From Litoribrevibacter albus (lineage in GTDB: Bacteria > Pseudomonadota > Gammaproteobacteria > Pseudomonadales > Litoribrevibacteraceae): a DNA stretch of 64,000 nt. The stretch lies in the NCBI RefSeq assembly GCF_030159995.1, contig NZ_BSNM01000015.1, positions 124,001-188,000 of the forward strand. Direction: 5' to 3'. Shown piece by piece: positions 54,450 to 63,094 of the stretch. Made by a program: the position numbers and the translations under genes. The first letter of the stretch is position 1, and the number at the start of each line of letters is the position of its first letter. The notes beneath the pieces were generated by a model that saw only the letters and a program-made list of their open reading frames with translations, did no database searches and was not told where the DNA came from.

Positions 54450-55247
54450 ATGAAATCGTTTCTCGTTTTGTTGTTCTCTCTATTGAGCTGTCAGATCTAT
54501 GCGGATACCTTTCGTTGGTGTGCGTATTTTGATTGGCCACCCTGGATTTATAAGAATCAACAGGCCACCTACAGCGGAATTTTGATTGAGCAGTTAGAGC
54601 TCTTTAAGGTACGTAATCCTGATATGTCTTTTGTGATGAAGGACATTGATAGTTGGAAACGTTGCCAGGAGAGTGTGGCAAATGGATCAACGGATTTCAT
54701 TCTAGGCGCCAATAAAACACCTGAACGTTCGGTGAAGTTCCACTATTTACAGCAACCATTGTTTATCAACAAAACAGTGATTAATGCTTATTCCTCTTTT
54801 ACTTCGGGGATTCCTAACGTGTCAGCGTTAGAAGATTTGAGATTCTATACCCTGGCTTTGGTGCGTGGGAACAGTTATGGCTCGCCCATTGATGGGTTTG
54901 TGCAGTCTTTGAAAGTTGGTAAAAATAAAGTCGAGTTATCGACGTTAAGTCAGGTTATGAAGTTTGTTGCATTGCAAAGAGCCGATTACTTTTTTTTGCC
55001 GCAGTCCAGTTATCAAAAACAATTAGAAGATTTGAACCACAGCAATGATGGTAATCATTCCGAGTTTCGTTTTAAAACGGTATTAGAGATAGAACGTACC
55101 ACACCAGTGTATTTGGCCTTTTCAAAGAAAACCCAAGCTTATTCTGTCTTAGGTGAACGTTGGTTGAAGAGCATCGAAGAGTATTACCAGACCGTCGATT
55201 GCTCTGCCCGAGTGGCACACCACCAAGCGCAATTGAAACATGATTAA
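54450..55247 (+). CDS. Periplasmic solute-binding-protein-like protein
   Basis: 265 residues. A signal peptide (SFLVLLFSLLSCQIYA) is followed by a family-3/PBP-II-like body beginning FRWCAYFDWPPWIYKNQQ. GSTDFILGANKTPERSVKFH is the usual segment for sensing a shift in ligand. Conserved Cys residues appear early (WCAYF, KRCQES). No transporter genes are adjacent. It resembles stand-alone periplasmic sensors or binding proteins of marine gammaproteobacteria; the ligand is unknown. Confidence 0.75.
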   Translation: MKSFLVLLFSLLSCQIYADTFRWCAYFDWPPWIYKNQQATYSGILIEQLELFKVRNPDMSFVMKDIDSWKRCQESVANGSTDFILGANKTPERSVKFHYLQQPLFINKTVINAYSSFTSGIPNVSALEDLRFYTLALVRGNSYGSPIDGFVQSLKVGKNKVELSTLSQVMKFVALQRADYFFLPQSSYQKQLEDLNHSNDGNHSEFRFKTVLEIERTTPVYLAFSKKTQAYSVLGERWLKSIEEYYQTVDCSARVAHHQAQLKHD

Positions 55248-55248
55248 C

Positions 55249-55311
55249 TAATCACTAATCACTAATCACTAATCACTAATCACTAATCACTAATCACTAA
55301 TCACTAATCAC
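55249..55311. repeat. Perfect 7-nt microsatellite, nine copies of TAATCAC
   Basis: Nine exact copies span 63 bases, between the stop codon of the binding-protein gene (TAA 55245-55247) and the stop of the convergent rluA gene (55315). The 7-base period puts TAA in all three plus-strand frames. Perfect copies suggest recent expansion or ongoing length variation. Confidence 0.95.
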
Positions 55312-55314
55312 TGG

Positions 55315-56001
55315 TTAGAAATTCAAAACTGCTTTGGCACAGATGGGTTGCTGTGTGACCGGATGCTTAACCGTTAATTGCTCTGCATGAAGCAGTAATC
55401 GATCCGACTTATTCAGTGCTTCCTCACAGGCGTAGAGATTATCTCCAATAATCGGATGGCCCAATGCCAGCATATGTACTCTGAGCTGGTGGCTTCGTCC
55501 TGTAATCGGCGTCAACTTTACCCGAGTTCTATCACTCGAATTTTCTAAAACCTCCCAGAGGGTTTGAGAGGGTTTTCCGGATTCAAAACAGATTTTCTGT
55601 TTAGGACGATTCGGCCAGTCGGTTATTAATGGCAGATCCACTTCACCGGAGGTTGTGCCCTGGGATGCAACCAAATCACCATTGATGACGGCAATGTAAT
55701 GCTTCTGTGTTTCCCTGTCTTGAAACTGACGACTCAATTCACGGTGAGCCGTGGGTGTGTAGGCAATGACCAGAATTCCCGAGGTAGCCATGTCCAAGCG
55801 GTGAACGATACGGGCATACGGTGATTGTTCCTGCAACCGGCTGATCAAACAATCTGCTTTGTCCGGCCCTCTACCGGGAACCGTGAGTAAGTCGGCCGGT
55901 TTGGAGACCATTGCCATGTGTTCATCACGGTAATAGAAGTCAATTTCTTGATAATGATCTATGACGGTATCAAAAAGTGTCTCTGGGGCGAGTTCAAGCA
56001 T
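55315..56001 (-). CDS. rluA: rRNA/tRNA pseudouridine synthase RluA
   Basis: 228 residues. The catalytic-Asp motif is VHRLDMATSG, followed by LSRQFQDRETQKHYIAVING, LPLITDWPNRPKQKICFESG and PITGRSHQLRVHMLALGHPI. All of these track E. coli RluA closely. It converts uridine to pseudouridine in 23S rRNA (position 746) and tRNA (position 32) in the E. coli enzyme. No S4 domain is present, as expected for RluA. The start is ATG at 56001. Confidence 0.92.
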   Translation of the reverse strand: MLELAPETLFDTVIDHYQEIDFYYRDEHMAMVSKPADLLTVPGRGPDKADCLISRLQEQSPYARIVHRLDMATSGILVIAYTPTAHRELSRQFQDRETQKHYIAVINGDLVASQGTTSGEVDLPLITDWPNRPKQKICFESGKPSQTLWEVLENSSDRTRVKLTPITGRSHQLRVHMLALGHPIIGDNLYACEEALNKSDRLLLHAEQLTVKHPVTQQPICAKAVLNF

Positions 56002-56227
56002 GTAATGTCAGTAGAGTTGTGAGAATGAGTTAAAAGGTTTGTTGCGATTCCGATGGTCGGTGATTATCCGTAAACCGTGCATGAGTGCAAGAATTAATCA
56101 TGTTGGTTATCGCTTATTTGCTACCGGCTACTTACAAAAAATTGCACAAAATATGATCTCTCTGGCTACACTCAATGTAAAACCCCTAATAGATTTAGGC
56201 GGTTAGCCTCTTAAGTTGGAGTCATCT

Positions 56228-57247
56228 ATGTTCGAGCTCATGAGAGAGCACCAACTTCCTGAGCTGCATTTCTTTCAGCAAGATCGGCTGAATGCAATTG
56301 TGGCTATTCACAGCACTGAGCTGGGGCCAGCTTTGGGTGGCTGTCGTTTTGTGCCGTATTCGGATACCGCAAGTGCTGCTTTGGATGCGGCAAGATTAGC
56401 CCAAGGCATGAGTTATAAAGCGGCGTTAGCCGGGGTGCCCTTTGGTGGCGGTAAGTCGGTTATCTTGTACCCGGAAGGTGAGTTTGATCGAGAGGCATTG
56501 TTTGAAGCCTTTGGTTCAGTGGTTGAGCAGTTAAATGGTCGTTATATAACGGCAATGGACTCGGGTACTCATGTCGAAGATATGGATATTATTCGTCGAA
56601 CAACGTCTCACGTAGCGAGCCATTCAGAGATCGGTGATCCTTCACCCCATACTGCTCGTGGGGTTTTTCATGGTATCAAGATGATTCTCGAAGAAGAGTT
56701 GAATATTCCGCTTGATAAGGCAACGGTTGCTATTCAAGGCTTAGGAAACGTTGGTTATGCCTTGATGGAAAAGTTGATTGAGCATGACGTGACTATGATT
56801 GTCTCGGACATAAATCAGGAACGAACACGTCGTGCGATGAAAGAATATGGTGTCTTTGTGGCACCGGTTTCTGAGCTATTAACGGAACCCTGTGATGTTT
56901 TGGCGCCTTGTGGGTTAGGAGGCGTGATAACCCCGGAGTTGGTTCCCCGGTTAAATTGTAAAGCCATTGCAGGCTCGGCCAATAATCAGTTGCTGAACCT
57001 TGAATCCGGTGAATTGTTACATCGAAGAGAAATTTTATACGCTCCTGATTTTGTGATTAATTCAGGGGGGCTTATTTATGCATCCGGCAGTTATAACCAA
57101 TTACCAAAGAATCAAATCGAGAATAATTTGGAGAATTTAACCTCGACATTAACCAAGGTATTCTCAGAGTCTCATAAGCAAAACAAACCGTCCGATCAAG
57201 TTGCAGTCACGATGGCAAAGGAGATTATTGCAAACCATTCTAAGTAG
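56228..57247 (+). CDS. Leucine-dehydrogenase-family (Glu/Leu/Phe/Val) amino-acid dehydrogenase
   Basis: 339 residues from ATG 56228 (TTGGAG about 8 bases upstream). The N-terminal catalytic domain has GLGPALGGCRF-like HSTELGPALGGCRFVPY, SYKAALAGVPFGGGKSVI (K76 matches the catalytic Lys) and AMDSGTHVEDM. The C-terminal NAD domain has VAIQGLGNVG. It deaminates branched-chain amino acids to 2-oxoacids with NAD+. It is followed by E1-alpha, E1-beta and E2 genes, so it supplies the substrate of that complex. Valine dehydrogenase is an equally possible preference. Confidence 0.9.
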   Translation: MFELMREHQLPELHFFQQDRLNAIVAIHSTELGPALGGCRFVPYSDTASAALDAARLAQGMSYKAALAGVPFGGGKSVILYPEGEFDREALFEAFGSVVEQLNGRYITAMDSGTHVEDMDIIRRTTSHVASHSEIGDPSPHTARGVFHGIKMILEEELNIPLDKATVAIQGLGNVGYALMEKLIEHDVTMIVSDINQERTRRAMKEYGVFVAPVSELLTEPCDVLAPCGLGGVITPELVPRLNCKAIAGSANNQLLNLESGELLHRREILYAPDFVINSGGLIYASGSYNQLPKNQIENNLENLTSTLTKVFSESHKQNKPSDQVAVTMAKEIIANHSK

Positions 57248-57327
57248 ATCCGGTCGTTGAGTATTTATATAAGACCAACATTCAGTTCCCAGTTCAAAGG
57301 AATAACTTTGGGGATAGGGGGGAATTT

Positions 57328-58491
57328 ATGCAGCCGCATATCGAAGTGCCTTATCAACAATGTCTGTCCATCAAAGGACAAGCACTTACAGGCTTGTCTG
57401 AGAATCAAAACTTGATTCTTCAAAATGAAGAATTGCTTAAAGATGCCTATCGTTGGATGACGCTGACGCGTGTCTATGATCAGAAAGCCGTTGCTCTACA
57501 ACGAACCGGCCAAATGGGGACGTACCCCGCTTCACTCGGACAAGAAGCCATAGGTGTTGCTGTTGGTATGGCGATGGCTGAGCAAGATACGCTGGTGCCC
57601 TATTATCGTGATCATGCGACCTTCTTATTAAGGGGTTGGCCGATCCGGGATTTACTCTTGTATTGGGGAGGCGACGAGCGTGGAAGTGCAGGGGGGCCGG
57701 TTCAGGATTTTCCGATCAGCGTTCCTATCGCGACTCAATCGTCTCATGCCGTAGGTGTCGCTGCGGCGATGAAAATTAAGGGGGAAGCCAATGCGGTGGT
57801 TACGACCATTGGTGATGGTGGTACCTCCAAAGGGGATTTTCTCGAAGCCATTAATGTAGCCGGCGCGTGGCAACTGCCGGTGGTGTTTGTGATATCCAAT
57901 AATCAATACGCGATTTCAGTGCCCAGAACCATTCAATGTGGGGCCAAAACCTTAGCTCAAAAAGCGGTTGGCGCAGGTATCCCGTTTCTGCAAGTCGATG
58001 GGAATGATTTTGTGGCGTGTTATGACGCCATGCAGGAAGCGTTAGAACGTGCCCGATCCGGCAAAGGTGCTTATCTTATCGAAGCGGTGACCTATCGTTT
58101 AGGCGATCACACCACGGCGGATGACGCCACCCGATATCGTTCACCGGAAGAAGTTAAAGAGGCGTGGTCTAAAGAACCCATTAAACGACTTCAAACCTAT
58201 TTGGCTGAACAAGGCTGGTGGGATGAATCCCAGGAAAAAGCTTGGCAAAAAAGCTGTGATCAGCGAGTTGAGGAAGGGATCGCAGCTTATAAAACTATGC
58301 CGCCGGAGCCAGCAGAGGCGATGTTTGATTATCTTTATGAAGAGTTTCCGGAGGTCATGTCGGCTCAGCTGGATCTGTTGTATCGGAAGGTTGAGCGAAT
58401 GAGAGCGCCTGATTCGGTAGTCGATGAACTGGAGCTTGATGGTTTAGAACGTGATGATTCAGCAAACGATGAATCGTTAGATGAAGAATAG
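57328..58491 (+). CDS. bkdA1: Branched-chain 2-oxoacid dehydrogenase E1, alpha subunit
   Basis: 387 residues. The TPP-binding motif runs from GDGGTSKGDFLEAIN (about 162) to ISNNQYAIS. SLGQEAIGVAVGMAM and YYRDHATFLLRG are E1-alpha signatures, and YRLGDHTTADDATRYR is the phosphorylation-loop region. An acidic C-terminal extension (DELELDGLERDD...) follows. It decarboxylates 2-oxoacids of Leu, Ile and Val with E1-beta. AGGGGGG precedes ATG 57328. Its 3' end is immediately followed by E1-beta in an operon layout. Confidence 0.9.
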   Translation: MQPHIEVPYQQCLSIKGQALTGLSENQNLILQNEELLKDAYRWMTLTRVYDQKAVALQRTGQMGTYPASLGQEAIGVAVGMAMAEQDTLVPYYRDHATFLLRGWPIRDLLLYWGGDERGSAGGPVQDFPISVPIATQSSHAVGVAAAMKIKGEANAVVTTIGDGGTSKGDFLEAINVAGAWQLPVVFVISNNQYAISVPRTIQCGAKTLAQKAVGAGIPFLQVDGNDFVACYDAMQEALERARSGKGAYLIEAVTYRLGDHTTADDATRYRSPEEVKEAWSKEPIKRLQTYLAEQGWWDESQEKAWQKSCDQRVEEGIAAYKTMPPEPAEAMFDYLYEEFPEVMSAQLDLLYRKVERMRAPDSVVDELELDGLERDDSANDESLDEE

Positions 58492-58504
58492 GGTGGGGGT
58501 AGCT

Positions 58505-59548
58505 ATGACCAATCAAAAGAATCTGGAGACCACCACAACACATATGGATACCAATAAATCCTCGGCTCAAGTACATGAGATTACCATGGTAGAAGCCGTA
58601 ACCTTGGCGCTGGCGCATGAAATGCGAGTCGATGAAAGCGTGGTGTTGTTAGGGGAAGATATTGGGCCGAATGGCGGTGTGTTTCGGGCCACGCTTGGGT
58701 TAAGAGAAGAGTTTGGCTTTAAGCGTGTGATGGATACGCCCTTGGCTGAAACACTGATTGCCGGCATGGCCATTGGTATGGCTGGTCATGGTTTGCGCCC
58801 GGTGGCAGAGATACAGTTCATGGGCTTCATTTATGCGTGTATGGAGCATCTTGTCTCTCACGCCAGTCGTATTCGAAACCGGACGCGTGGTCGGGTGACC
58901 TGCCCGATAGTGTTGAGAGCACCGTTTGGCGGTGGGATTCATGCGCCGGAACATCATTCTGAAAGCACCGAAGCACTCTTTGCACATGTGCCTGGTTTGA
59001 GGGTGGTGATTCCTTCATCACCCGTTCGGGCCTATGGATTACTGCTTGCTGCGATTCGTTGTAATGATCCGGTGTTGTTCTTGGAGCCGAAACGTATTTA
59101 TCGGATTGAACGGCAAATGGTTCAGGATCATGGGGAGGCGTTACCCCTGGATACCTGCTTTACCTTGCGCCAGGGCGACGATATTACCTTGGTCAGTTGG
59201 GGCGCTTCGATCATGGAAACCCTGATGGCAGCGGAACAGCTCAGTGAGCAGGGCATCGAGTGCGAAGTATTGGATCTGGCTACAATCAAGCCGATGGATT
59301 TCAACACCATTCTTAAGTCCGTTAAACACACCGGCCGCTGCTGTATTGTCCATGAAGCCTGTCGCTCTTTTGGTGTGGGTGCGGAGATCGCTGCGGGGCT
59401 GGCAGAGCATGCATTATTGGAACTTAAAGCACCGGTGAAACGTGTGACGGGCTTCGATACCATCATGCCCTACTTTAAAAATGAACAGTACTACTTGCCG
59501 TCTGAACAAGACATTGTGGCGGAATGTCTTGAGTTGATGACGTTCTGA
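58505..59548 (+). CDS. bkdA2: Branched-chain 2-oxoacid dehydrogenase E1, beta subunit
   Basis: About 347 residues from ATG 58505, with GGGGG about 6 bases upstream; ATG 58481 overlaps E1-alpha, and 58544 is also possible. VVLLGEDIGPNGGVFRATLG, DTPLAETLIAGMAIGMA and EIQFMGFIY are E1-beta signatures, as are LRAPFGGGIHAPEHHSES and LVSWGASIMETL. It forms the a2b2 E1 heterotetramer with the preceding gene product. The stop codon lies in the first unit of an 18-20-nt tandem repeat. Confidence 0.9.
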   Translation: MTNQKNLETTTTHMDTNKSSAQVHEITMVEAVTLALAHEMRVDESVVLLGEDIGPNGGVFRATLGLREEFGFKRVMDTPLAETLIAGMAIGMAGHGLRPVAEIQFMGFIYACMEHLVSHASRIRNRTRGRVTCPIVLRAPFGGGIHAPEHHSESTEALFAHVPGLRVVIPSSPVRAYGLLLAAIRCNDPVLFLEPKRIYRIERQMVQDHGEALPLDTCFTLRQGDDITLVSWGASIMETLMAAEQLSEQGIECEVLDLATIKPMDFNTILKSVKHTGRCCIVHEACRSFGVGAEIAAGLAEHALLELKAPVKRVTGFDTIMPYFKNEQYYLPSEQDIVAECLELMTF

Positions 59549-59635
59549 CTTTTTATGCAAGGCTCTGACTTTATGCACGGTTCTGACTTTATGTAATGTT
59601 CTGATTTTACGGCGACCTTCTGATGTATGAATGCG
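59542..59635 (+). repeat. About five 18-20-nt repeats overlapping the E1-beta stop codon
   Basis: Units start at 59542, 59562, 59580, 59598 and 59617, with cores GTTCTGACTTTTTATGCAAG, GCTCTGACTTTATGCACG, GTTCTGACTTTATGTAAT, GTTCTGATTTTACGGCGAC and CTTCTGATGTATG. The first covers the codons for T-F and the stop TGA. Each unit keeps TCTGA, so the stop triplet is repeated. The array fills most of the gap to the E2 gene. Confidence 0.85.
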
Positions 59636-59663
59636 TTGCCTAGACGTAACGAATGGAGTGCTT

Positions 59664-60815
59664 ATGAAATACTTTAAATTACCTGATCTGGGTGAAGGGT
59701 TATCAGAAGCGGAGATCGTTGAATGGCATATAAAGGAAGGGGATGAGGTTAAGGAAGACCAGTTGCTGGTGTCTGTGGAGACGGCCAAAGCCATTGTTGA
59801 TCTTCCATCTCCTGTGTCTGGGAAAGTAGTGGCCTGTTTTGGTCAGCCTGGAGACGTACTTCATATTGGTGATCCGTTGGTGGAATACGACAGCCTGGCC
59901 GAAGACACCGGCACCGTAGTGGGAAAAATTCCTGAGGCAAAGAAAACCAAAGCGAAGAAAAGTACTCAGGCGGCGACGGATCAGTTCATCATCGGGTCGC
60001 CGCATTCCGCTGGATCTGCACACCATTCATTATCTCAAGCCAAAGCAACACCGAGTGTCAGAGCGTTAGCCCGACGGTTAGGGGTGGATATTGATGCGGT
60101 CAAAGGGTCCGGTCCTGAAGGTCGAATTCTTGCTCAAGACGTAGAATCATCAGCCCGAATTGATCAGGAAAAAGGGCAGGGTGAACCGTTGCGAGGGGTA
60201 CGTAGAACGATGGCGAAGACGATGTCTCTTTCCCATCAGCATGTAGTGCCGGTCAGCATCTTTGATGTAGCGGATGTGGATAAATGGCCGGAGGGAGAAG
60301 ACACCACAATTCGATTGGCTAAGGCGATTGCTGCAGCTTGTGCGGAAGAACCTGCGATGAATGTCTGGTTTGATGGCGAGCACATGTCTCGTCGACTCTG
60401 TTCTCAAGTAGATTTGGCCATTGCGGTAGACACCGATCAGGGATTATTCGTTCCTGTTTTACGCGATATCAACAATCGCTCTCTCAGTAACTTGCGTGAA
60501 GGGTTGAATCGGCTTCGGGCCGATGTTAAAGCCCGGACGATTCCACCGTCTGAAATGTTAGGCGCCACCATAACCCTGAGTAACTTCGGCACTATGGCTG
60601 GTCGATTTGCGACCCCTGTGGTGGTTCCTCCTACGGTAGCAATTGTTGGTGCCGGTAAGATTTATCAGGATGTTGTGGTCTATAAAGGCAAAGCGGAAAT
60701 ACGGTCGGTAATGCCTATCTCTGTGACCTTTGACCATAGAGCAGTTACCGGAGGTGAGGCTGCACGATTTTTGGAAGTTGTCCTCAAAAGTTTATCTAAA
60801 AAACGAGTGAAGTAG
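59664..60815 (+). CDS. bkdB: Branched-chain 2-oxoacid dehydrogenase E2 (lipoyl acyltransferase)
   Basis: 383 residues from ATG 59664 (GGAG about 6 bases upstream; ATG 59631 is an unsupported alternative). The lipoyl domain has VETAKAIVDLPSP with lipoyl-Lys K42. A basic Ala/Lys linker follows. The peripheral-subunit-binding domain is PSVRALARRLGVDIDAVKGS and EGRILAQDV. The catalytic domain ends VTFDHRAVTGGEAARF (H358). The common DHRxxDG motif reads DHRAVTG here, with Thr where Asp is usual; that variant may be normal for this subgroup. It moves acyl groups from E1 to CoA. No E3 gene follows. Confidence 0.9.
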   Translation: MKYFKLPDLGEGLSEAEIVEWHIKEGDEVKEDQLLVSVETAKAIVDLPSPVSGKVVACFGQPGDVLHIGDPLVEYDSLAEDTGTVVGKIPEAKKTKAKKSTQAATDQFIIGSPHSAGSAHHSLSQAKATPSVRALARRLGVDIDAVKGSGPEGRILAQDVESSARIDQEKGQGEPLRGVRRTMAKTMSLSHQHVVPVSIFDVADVDKWPEGEDTTIRLAKAIAAACAEEPAMNVWFDGEHMSRRLCSQVDLAIAVDTDQGLFVPVLRDINNRSLSNLREGLNRLRADVKARTIPPSEMLGATITLSNFGTMAGRFATPVVVPPTVAIVGAGKIYQDVVVYKGKAEIRSVMPISVTFDHRAVTGGEAARFLEVVLKSLSKKRVK

Positions 60816-61182
60816 GGTAACTCATTGAAAACAAACTAATTGTTTATTTTTACTTAAAAGTTGATTTTTTACGACACTGATTTTAATTGAACGACAATTC
60901 AATAAAGCCTGGTAATTAGTGACTGTTATGTGGTCATATATGACCTCTTAAGGGGTGTTCGTACGATGTTACTGTGGACGAAATGCCTCAGGAAAGGGGC
61001 TGAAAAATATTAAAGGACAGCAATTTCATACGGGAAATCTTGAAAATCTGCTCGATATGATTTTCGAGAGGGAAGATTAAAAACACGATAATTATAAAAA
61101 AGGTACATGAACGGGATGCCTTGGTTTAGGTATCTTCAGGGATGTTCAGGCGTACCAATTATCAAATATTGATAGGCTAGCC
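60816..61182. promoter_or_regulatory. Region between bkdB and the AraC-family gene
   Basis: 367 AT-rich non-coding bases. A weak hairpin AAACAA/TTGTTT with following T-run (60829-60852) may end the bkd transcript. GAAAATC (61042-61048) and GATTTTC (61059-61065) form an inverted repeat about 120 bases before the AraC start, a possible operator. Nothing else is recognised. Confidence 0.4.
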
Positions 61183-62205
61183 ATGAACGACAAAGTACTC
61201 GATAAAGAACAAATACCGTCGATATATGCCGCAGTATTAAGCCAGGTGGTGGATAAACTTGGGGGAAGCCAGTTTAATCTGGGTGAGCAAGTGGGCATCT
61301 CTTCGGATAAGTTATTTTCCAACGAAGGACGCATTAGTCGTCGTCAGTTTGGCCGGATGATTGATCTCGGTTATAAGCTGACCGAGTGTCCCTCGTTAGG
61401 TCTTGAATTTGGGAAACAGATTACTGTACACACAGATGGCCTAATGTCTCAGGTTGTGGTCACCGCCAATACGCTTGGCGAAGCGGTGGATCGCATGATG
61501 AAATATTACCCGGTGTGTGGCTTCTCAATGCAGCAGTCCGTGACTGTGATGGATGACAGCACCATCATTCGTGTGACTTACCCATACTACAACCGGATTA
61601 AACCTCAGCATAAAGTGTTTACCGCTGAGGCTGTCTTTGCCAGTCACTGGATTAAACTCCAAAGTATGTTGGGTGATTACATGATGTTGAGCCAACTGAA
61701 TCTGGCTTACGGTCGTCGTAAGTATGCTAAGGAATACGAAGAACTGTTTGGATGCGATGTGTCCTTTGATCAGCAGTTCAATGAGATGGTGTTTCCGACG
61801 GCATTATTAAATCAACCGTTAAAAACGGCGAATCCGTTCTTGTCGGATCTGGCCAAGAAATTGTGTGACCAACGAATTCGCGAACTGTCGGAGCAAGACA
61901 CCTTGCCAAATCAGGTCAGGTTAATTCTTCAGCGAAATACCGGAGAAATTCCAAGCTTAAATGATTTGGCCAGTGTTTTTGAGTTATCACCAAAAGCGTT
62001 GCGTCAGCGTTTGGCTCGTCACGATACTAGTTACCAAAACATTGTAAATGCTGTGTTAAAAGAGAAAGCCTGTCACTTTCTGGGCGATCACAGACTTTCA
62101 GTGGATGACGTTGCCAGCCGGTTAGGCTATAGCGACAGTGCTAATTTCCGACGTGCTTTTAAGCGTTGGACTGGAAAAGCACCAAGCGAATACCGCCGTT
62201 GCTAA
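61183..62205 (+). CDS. AraC-family transcriptional regulator (OruR/ArgR-like)
   Basis: 340 residues. The N-terminal ligand-type domain of the Arabinose_bd/OruR group (about 20-210) includes YKLTECPSLGLEFGKQITVH. The C-terminal double helix-turn-helix (about 245-340) has VDDVASRLGYSDSANFRRAF and RWTGKAPSEYRR, the AraC family signature. It starts about 370 bases after the bkd genes on the same strand, so it may regulate them, but it has its own upstream region. Binding target and ligand are unknown. Confidence 0.88.
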   Translation: MNDKVLDKEQIPSIYAAVLSQVVDKLGGSQFNLGEQVGISSDKLFSNEGRISRRQFGRMIDLGYKLTECPSLGLEFGKQITVHTDGLMSQVVVTANTLGEAVDRMMKYYPVCGFSMQQSVTVMDDSTIIRVTYPYYNRIKPQHKVFTAEAVFASHWIKLQSMLGDYMMLSQLNLAYGRRKYAKEYEELFGCDVSFDQQFNEMVFPTALLNQPLKTANPFLSDLAKKLCDQRIRELSEQDTLPNQVRLILQRNTGEIPSLNDLASVFELSPKALRQRLARHDTSYQNIVNAVLKEKACHFLGDHRLSVDDVASRLGYSDSANFRRAFKRWTGKAPSEYRRC

Positions 62206-62231
62206 TTCGAGTTAGATCGGCTGATTTTTCT

Positions 62232-62957
62232 CTAAGGAGCGCAGCGTGCTGCGCTCTTTTCAATCAGTTTAACGATGTTAGATTGTCGAGCTATGAACTG
62301 ATGTCCGAGATATAAACCGAGTGGTTTTGATTTGGCGACAAGAACGTTAAATTGAGTATCTTCGCTCTCTTGGGTGCTGTTTAAATACTCGTTGTACATA
62401 GCGCCAGTGGCGAGCACATAATCCAGGCGTCCTGCCTTTAATAACTCAAAAAGTGGTGTGCTGTGGGTGTTGGTTATCACTTTATAGCCAGGCTTTTGAG
62501 AAATCCATTGGTGCATGTTTGTCCCCAGAACAACCCCTATGGTTTGGTCATGTTCTGCAGGTGTTCCGTCTTCATTTAAGTTCATTTCTACATCTTGTGG
62601 CACATACCAATGCCAAAAGCTGTGTAATAGTGGCCCGATATATGTGGCGAATTGATCCCGTTTCTCATTTTGAGAACCGACAAAGAAGCCATCATATTCA
62701 CCCGTCGAAACCAGATCCTGAGCGCGTTTCCAGGGTAAAACATCAATGCTGAATCGTAACCCGGATTCATGCTCAATACATCGAATGGCATTCATGCCTG
62801 ATCCGATAAGGTTTCCTGCTTCATCATAGCTTTGATAGGGCTCAATAAGGGCCGTTGCGAGCTTTATTTCTAAGGTTGTGGGAGACGGCTCAATGGCGTG
62901 AACTGCGTTCATACATATCAGTAGGCTCAGCACTGTAAGAATTCTGCGACGCTTCAT
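62232..62957 (-). CDS. Periplasmic solute-binding-protein-like protein
   Basis: 241 residues. A signal peptide (RRRILTVLSLLICMNAVHA) is followed by a PBP-II-like body (EIKLATALIEPYQSYDEAGN, DVLPWKRAQDLVSTGEYDGF, VLGTNMHQWI). The segment at YDGFFVGSQNEKRDQFATYI fits the ligand-cleft loop of this group. It is convergent with the AraC-family gene, and their 3' ends share a hairpin. No permease is adjacent. This is the third orphan binding-protein-like gene in the window; all three have similar lengths but low obvious similarity. Confidence 0.75.
   Translation of the reverse strand: MKRRRILTVLSLLICMNAVHAIEPSPTTLEIKLATALIEPYQSYDEAGNLIGSGMNAIRCIEHESGLRFSIDVLPWKRAQDLVSTGEYDGFFVGSQNEKRDQFATYIGPLLHSFWHWYVPQDVEMNLNEDGTPAEHDQTIGVVLGTNMHQWISQKPGYKVITNTHSTPLFELLKAGRLDYVLATGAMYNEYLNSTQESEDTQFNVLVAKSKPLGLYLGHQFIARQSNIVKLIEKSAARCAP
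62237..62260 (+). terminator. Terminator hairpin after the AraC-family gene
   Basis: GAGCGCAGC and GCTGCGCTC form a 9-bp GC-rich stem around GT, followed by TTTT. It overlaps the last codons of the convergent binding-protein gene, which encode AARCAP. Confidence 0.88.
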
Positions 62958-63094
62958 AAAGACCGAATGCCCTATGCAATATAATCAATAGGTTAAAAAA
63001 TGTTCTTTAAGCAGTATGGCAGGCTTTTTTGAAATTCAAAAGAGATAATGCGGAGGAGGAAATGGATAGGCGCTCAAGGGAGCGCCTGGTGGGA

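Noticed and set aside
55249-55311. CRISPR-like array
   Set aside because: A 7-bp period with no spacers is a simple microsatellite.
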